From Metaclostridioides mangenotii (GTDB taxonomy: Bacteria > Bacillota > Clostridia > Peptostreptococcales > Peptostreptococcaceae), in NCBI RefSeq assembly GCF_018917235.1, contig NZ_JAHLOF010000001.1, positions 620,001 through 684,000 of the forward strand: a stretch of DNA of 64,000 bases, in the 5' to 3' direction. The position numbers and the translations under genes were made by a program. Each line of letters starts with the position of its first letter. Position 1 is the first letter of the stretch. The notes beneath the pieces are model-generated. The model was given only the letters and a program-made list of their open reading frames with translations. It did no database searches and was not told the origin of the DNA. Shown in pieces: positions 60,770-64,000 of the stretch.

Positions 60770-61765
60770 TTGAAACCTAAGAAAATATACTACGAAACAA
60801 TTGCATTAGAGCATGATCTCGGTAAGAGATTAAAAGAAAAATACACGGATGTAGAGTGGATACCCATAAAAAATCACAATAATATAGAAGTTCTTAGAAA
60901 CAAAGGTAATGAAGATTTTGTTGAATTAAAAAAATATTTAATAATTGGAACTAGAAAAACACATAAATATGTAGAAAACCATAAAGTATCTGATTATTTA
61001 GTTCCTTTCACCTCATCAGGATGTAGTGCAATGTGTCTTTACTGTTACCTAGTTTGCAACTACAATAAATGCTCATACTTAAGAGTCTACACAAACATAG
61101 ATGATATACTTGGTAAGTTAATTAAAAAATCAAATAAAATGGAAAAAGAATGCACTTATGAAATAGGTAGTAATAGCGATTTAATACTAGAAAATACTGT
61201 TACTGGTAATCTACCTAGAGTTATTGAAGAGTTTGCAGATGCTGGTCATGGTTATATAACCTTCCCAACAAAATTTTCTATGGTAGAAAATCTATTAGAT
61301 CTCGACCATAAAGGTAAAACTATCTTTAGAATGAGCATAAATCCTCAAGAGATTATATCCAATGTTGAAATCGGTACATCCTCTTTAGAAAGTAGAATTG
61401 AGGCCTTAAACAAAATGTGTGATGCAGGATATAAAGTAGGTATTTTAATTGCTCCTGTTATCTTAATAGAAAATTGGGAGAAAATTTACATTGAAATGCT
61501 CGATAATTTAAATGAAAAATTATCTAAAAAAGCTAGATCAGAAATTTTTATAGAAGTTATATTCATGACTTATAGTTATATTCACAAAGCGATAAATGAA
61601 CAAGCTTTTCCAAATGCTATGAAAATTTACAATAAAGAAATGATGACTGGAAGAGGTAGAGGTAAATACTGTTATAAAAAAGAGTATAGAGATTATGCTG
61701 AAGAAGTATTTAGAAAGGAAATAAAAAAGAGATTCAACTGTACAGAAATCGTATATATAGTTTAA
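60770..61765 (+). CDS. splB: Spore photoproduct lyase
   Basis: 331 residues. Radical-SAM enzyme that reverses the UV thymine dimer (spore photoproduct) in germinating spores. Cluster motif C85-x3-C89-x2-C92 in SSGCSAMCLYCYL, followed by NKCSYLRVYTN; the conserved H-atom-donor Cys (C141 in B. subtilis) corresponds to Cys128 in ECTYEIGSNSD. ARG/Tyr region near the end (RGRGKYCYKKEYR) is typical. TTG start behind AAAAAGGAG. Monocistronic, terminator just behind. Divergent from the methyltransferase cluster. Confidence 0.95.
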   Translation: MKPKKIYYETIALEHDLGKRLKEKYTDVEWIPIKNHNNIEVLRNKGNEDFVELKKYLIIGTRKTHKYVENHKVSDYLVPFTSSGCSAMCLYCYLVCNYNKCSYLRVYTNIDDILGKLIKKSNKMEKECTYEIGSNSDLILENTVTGNLPRVIEEFADAGHGYITFPTKFSMVENLLDLDHKGKTIFRMSINPQEIISNVEIGTSSLESRIEALNKMCDAGYKVGILIAPVILIENWEKIYIEMLDNLNEKLSKKARSEIFIEVIFMTYSYIHKAINEQAFPNAMKIYNKEMMTGRGRGKYCYKKEYRDYAEEVFRKEIKKRFNCTEIVYIV

Positions 61766-61773
61766 ATATAAAA

Positions 61774-61809
61774 AAATACCGGTTTACATTATTTTGTATA
61801 CCGGTATTT
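61774..61809. terminator. Bidirectional terminator between splB and the small ORF
   Basis: Arms AAATACCGGT (61774-61783) and ACCGGTATTT (61800-61809), T-runs on both sides. Confidence 0.9.
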
Positions 61810-61814
61810 TTATT

Positions 61815-61985
61815 TTATCCAAGAGCTTTTTCTAGTTTTGATAAATATTGAATAGGATAGTATCTAAGTAATTCTTTAAATTGTTCAACAGTCAAACCTT
61901 CAGTAGTTGTGTAAATTTTTATTTTTTCGTCAAGATCAGCGTTTATAAATTTAGTTTTTATTTCTTCAAAGTTTATAGTTGCCAT
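61815..61985 (-). CDS. Small hypothetical protein, 56 residues
   Basis: ATG at 61985 with AAAAGGAG 7-8 nt ahead, TAA at 61815. The product begins MATINFEEIKTKFINADLDE, continues with KIKIYTTTEGLTVEQFKELL and ends RYYPIQYLSKLEKALG: soluble, helix-rich, acidic-basic mix, a Pro before the last helix. Family not known to me. It has clear coding character and is followed by a terminator. Position beside splB and ssp suggests a possible spore role, which is conjecture. Confidence 0.8.
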   Translation of the reverse strand: MATINFEEIKTKFINADLDEKIKIYTTTEGLTVEQFKELLRYYPIQYLSKLEKALG

Positions 61986-62163
61986 TAATTTCACTCCTTT
62001 TGTACTTATTCTCTTGTTATTAGTCTATCCTCAAATATAATTATTATTACATTTTTTTTAAAACTACATGAGAATAATATATAACAATGAAGTATTTAAT
62101 TAGTAATTTATAAATATAAAAAAATCTATTATATTTTAAAAAAGTTTATTTAAAATATCAATA

Positions 62164-62215
62164 AAAAGAGCTATCTCGATTTTGAAGATATAATCTCCTA
62201 AATTGAGATAGCTCT
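62164..62215 (-). terminator. Terminator after the SASP gene
   Basis: Arms AGAGCTATCTC (62167-62177) and GAGATAGCTCT (62205-62215), then TTTTTATTG on the minus strand. A second smaller hairpin (TAGCTACA/TGTAGCTA, 62215-62242) lies directly ahead of it. Confidence 0.88.
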
Positions 62216-62256
62216 AGCTACACATGCTACTAATTGTAGCTATTTAATATTTCAGA

Positions 62257-62478
62257 CTATTGTTGTTTACCAGCCATTTGTTGCTCAGCCATTTCAACTA
62301 GTCTTTTTGTCATGTAACCACCTACATAACCATTGTCTCTAGATGTTAAATTTCCTTTGTCCATAGCTTGGTAGTTGTTCATTCCTAACTCGTTAGCTAT
62401 TTCCATTTTCATTTGGTTTAAAGCTTGTTTAGCTCCTGGAACTACTACTTTGTTTGAACTATTGTTGTTACTTGCCAT
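62257..62478 (-). CDS. Alpha/beta-type small acid-soluble spore protein
   Basis: 73 residues. Coats spore DNA and protects it from UV and heat; degraded by GPR at germination. The family signature parts are present: PGAKQALNQMKMEIANELG and the second conserved block GNLTSRDNGYVGGYMTKRLVE. Gln-rich C-terminus (EQQMAGKQQ). AGAAGGAAGG ribosome site and a sigma-G-like promoter ahead; strong terminator behind. Together with splB next door this forms a spore-DNA protection pair. Confidence 0.96.
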   Translation of the reverse strand: MASNNNSSNKVVVPGAKQALNQMKMEIANELGMNNYQAMDKGNLTSRDNGYVGGYMTKRLVEMAEQQMAGKQQ

Positions 62479-62520
62479 AATGATTACCTTCCTTCTGTTG
62501 TTTATTTGTGTTGCTGATTA

Positions 62521-62550
62521 TATTATGTGAAGATAATCATTTTTAATTCA
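62521..62550 (-). promoter_or_regulatory. Sigma-G-type promoter of the SASP gene
   Basis: Minus strand: TGAATT (62545-62550), 17-bp spacer, CATAATA (62521-62527); compare the B. subtilis sigma-G consensus TGAATA-N17/18-CATACTA. Lies ~43 bp ahead of the start codon. Confidence 0.7.
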
Positions 62551-62656
62551 GGTAATTTTTGTTAATATTTTTAAATTTCTTTTTAAATTAAACAACATTT
62601 TTTGTTTTTAATTTTATATTGATATCTTAAATATATAAAGATAGTTATTTATATGC

Positions 62657-63883
62657 TTAGCAATTTAAGCCTGCTAAATATCCTGTTGAAAATGCTATTT
62701 GTAAATTAAACCCTCCAGTATAACCATCTACATCAATTACTTCTCCAGCAAAAAATAATCCTCTTATCAATTTCGACTCCATTGTACTCGCATTAATTTC
62801 ATTTACTTTTATACCACCAGAAGTTACTATAGCTTCTTCAATAGGTCTATATCTTTTTACTGTAAATTTGAGATTTTTAAGTAATTCAACTAATTTTTTT
62901 CGTTCCTCACGTGATACTTGATGTACTGGCTTAGATGGTTCTATTTCACTAAGCTCAATTATTATTGGTATAAGTTTCTTTGGTAGCAAATCATCAAGAG
63001 AGTTTTCAAATCTTTTATTATTATATTTTTTGAAATCTTTTTGAATTCTATTGTCTAGTTTATTTTCATCTAAAGCAGGTTTTAAATCTATTGAAATTAT
63101 ATAATTTTCTTTAGTAGTTTCCTTCATTCTTGAACTAGCAGATTTTATTATGGCCCCGTCTAAACCATATTTAGTAAATTCCATCTCACCGAAATCAGAA
63201 TATATTTTTTTATTTTTACTATTATAAACATCTACACTCACATTTTTTAACATAAGCTTATCAAGCGAATCTACAAACTTTTCTTGAACTTCTATTCCTA
63301 TAAGAGACGGTTTTGTATCAATAATAGTATGTCCTTGAGATTTTGCAAACTTATATCCATCTCCTGTAGATCCTGTTAAGGGATAGCTAATGCCACCAGT
63401 CGCAACAATCACAGCATCACATTTTATCTCTTTACTGTTGTCTAGTATTACTTTTTCAATTTTATCACCATCTGAAACGATTTTTTGGACTTTTGCATTG
63501 AGCATAACTTCTACATTACTTTTTTTAAGTTTCCTTTCGAGACATTTAACTACATCGACTGCTTTATCGCTCTGTGGAAATATTCTCTTCCCTCTTTCAA
63601 CTTTTGTAGCTACTCCACCTTCATTAAACATTTTAACAACATCGTAATTTGTAAATGTGTAAAATGCACTGTATAAAAACTTTCCATTTGTAGGAATATT
63701 TTCGATAAAATCTTCCATATCGCTATCATTGGTGATATTGCATCTTCCTTTTCCTGTTATCAAAAGCTTTCTTCCAAGCTTGTGATTTTTTTCTATCAAT
63801 ATTACATTTTCTCCTCTATCAGAAGCAGTACAAGCTGCAAGTATTCCAGCAGGACCACCGCCAATTACTATTATATTTTTCAA
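62657..63883 (-). CDS. FAD-dependent oxidoreductase, HI0933/BaiN/YhiN family
   Basis: 408 residues. N-terminal FAD-binding GGGPAGILAACTASDRGENV, EKNHKLGRKLLITGKGRCNITN (family hallmark), ATGGISYPLTGSTGDGYKFA, and C-terminal GLFFAGEVIDVDGYTGGFNLQIAFSTGYLAG. Members include the putative BaiN bile-acid enzyme, but most are of unknown substrate. TTG start (GAGAGTG site). Immediately downstream of a membrane-protein gene that leaves the window. Confidence 0.93.
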   Translation of the reverse strand: MKNIIVIGGGPAGILAACTASDRGENVILIEKNHKLGRKLLITGKGRCNITNDSDMEDFIENIPTNGKFLYSAFYTFTNYDVVKMFNEGGVATKVERGKRIFPQSDKAVDVVKCLERKLKKSNVEVMLNAKVQKIVSDGDKIEKVILDNSKEIKCDAVIVATGGISYPLTGSTGDGYKFAKSQGHTIIDTKPSLIGIEVQEKFVDSLDKLMLKNVSVDVYNSKNKKIYSDFGEMEFTKYGLDGAIIKSASSRMKETTKENYIISIDLKPALDENKLDNRIQKDFKKYNNKRFENSLDDLLPKKLIPIIIELSEIEPSKPVHQVSREERKKLVELLKNLKFTVKRYRPIEEAIVTSGGIKVNEINASTMESKLIRGLFFAGEVIDVDGYTGGFNLQIAFSTGYLAGLNC

Positions 63884-63897
63884 ATAATCACTCTCTT

Positions 63898-64000
63898 CTA
63901 TTCTAATTTAAAAATTTTGAAAAGTTTTGGTACTCCTGCTATAGCGTAAAATACTACCACTGTGTATCTAATATAGTCAAGAACCCAACTAAACCAATCT
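63898..64000 (-). CDS. C-terminal end of an unidentified gene (partial)
   Basis: Minus-strand frame open from the window edge to TAG at 63898. The visible 33 residues read DWFSWVLDYIRYTVVVFYA, IAGVPKLFKIFKLE: one hydrophobic segment and a basic end, so probably a membrane protein. 15 bp ahead of the flavoprotein gene and so likely co-transcribed. Family cannot be judged from this piece. Confidence 0.65.
   Translation of the reverse strand, partial: DWFSWVLDYIRYTVVVFYAIAGVPKLFKIFKLE

Noticed and set aside
1-64000. CRISPR arrays, tRNA/rRNA genes, insertion sequences, prophage
   Set aside because: No regularly spaced direct repeats, no tRNA-like cloverleaf with CCA-adjacent T-loop (GGTTCGAATCC type), no rRNA signature and no transposase, integrase or phage structural genes were seen.

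Overview
The window is low-GC DNA that reads as the chromosome of a spore-forming Clostridia member of the Peptostreptococcaceae type, close in gene content to Clostridioides difficile. Grounds: sporulation genes (spoIIGA, sigE, sigG, spoVD, a SpoVE/FtsW homologue, an alpha/beta SASP, spore photoproduct lyase); a catalytically dead Csp subtilase of the CspC type; a cell-wall protein with CWB2 repeats; a meso-DAP-type MurE; and pyruvate:ferredoxin oxidoreductase for anaerobic metabolism. No rRNA, tRNA, CRISPR array, IS element or prophage was recognised. Nearly all genes from 1 to 25 kb are on the minus strand.

Region by region: (1) 0-16.2 kb is the division/murein/sporulation block. In transcription order (right to left): ftsL-like, spoVD, terminator, murF, mraY, murD, spoVE/ftsW, murG, terminator, ftsQ, two DUF881 genes, sbp, ftsZ, terminator, an orphan LytTR response regulator, terminator, spoIIGA, sigE and the 5' part of sigG. 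(2) 16.4-21.3 kb is an accessory block lying between ftsL and rsmH: a TetR-SMR efflux pair, a MarR-MATE efflux pair, a TVP38-family membrane protein and a rhodanese lipoprotein. (3) 21.4-25.2 kb: rsmH, lgt, a VanZ-like gene, a frameshifted gene remnant and a WG-repeat lipoprotein. (4) 25.5-29.2 kb (+): a MacAB-like ABC exporter with an unknown four-helix membrane protein in front. (5) 29.5-37.8 kb: HD-domain protein, two paired M16 peptidases, HxlR regulator, flavodoxin, cspC with an unusual free-standing prodomain-like gene, and ychF. (6) 38-49 kb: CWB2/PIG-L deacetylase, murE, AraC regulator, MarR-GNAT, proC with a downstream in-frame gene remnant, PFOR and PduL. (7) 49.5-55 kb: GAF/PP2C phosphatase, two unknown proteins, GNAT, and a MarR-serine hydrolase pair. 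(8) 55.3-60.4 kb: a five-gene corrinoid methyl-transfer cluster (three UroD/MtaA-like proteins, a B12-binding corrinoid protein, a CobW-family NTPase). (9) 60.8-64 kb: spore photoproduct lyase, a 56-residue small protein, an alpha/beta SASP with a sigma-G-like promoter, a BaiN/YhiN flavoprotein and the end of another gene.

How the genes work together: blocks 1 and 3, plus murE, supply lipid II synthesis and septation and then the mother-cell/forespore sigma cascade. Block 9 and cspC serve spore protection and germination. Several small regulator-plus-effector units (TetR-SMR, MarR-MATE, MarR-GNAT, MarR-hydrolase) carry visible palindromic operators in or beside consensus promoters.

The parts least explained by known biology are: the methyl-transfer cluster, with duplicated methyltransferases sharing an upstream DNA element and a CobW protein lacking the usual base-specificity Asp; the free-standing Csp prodomain; and several genes whose Shine-Dalgarno sequence is placed for an AUU/AUC/AUA rather than a standard start codon.
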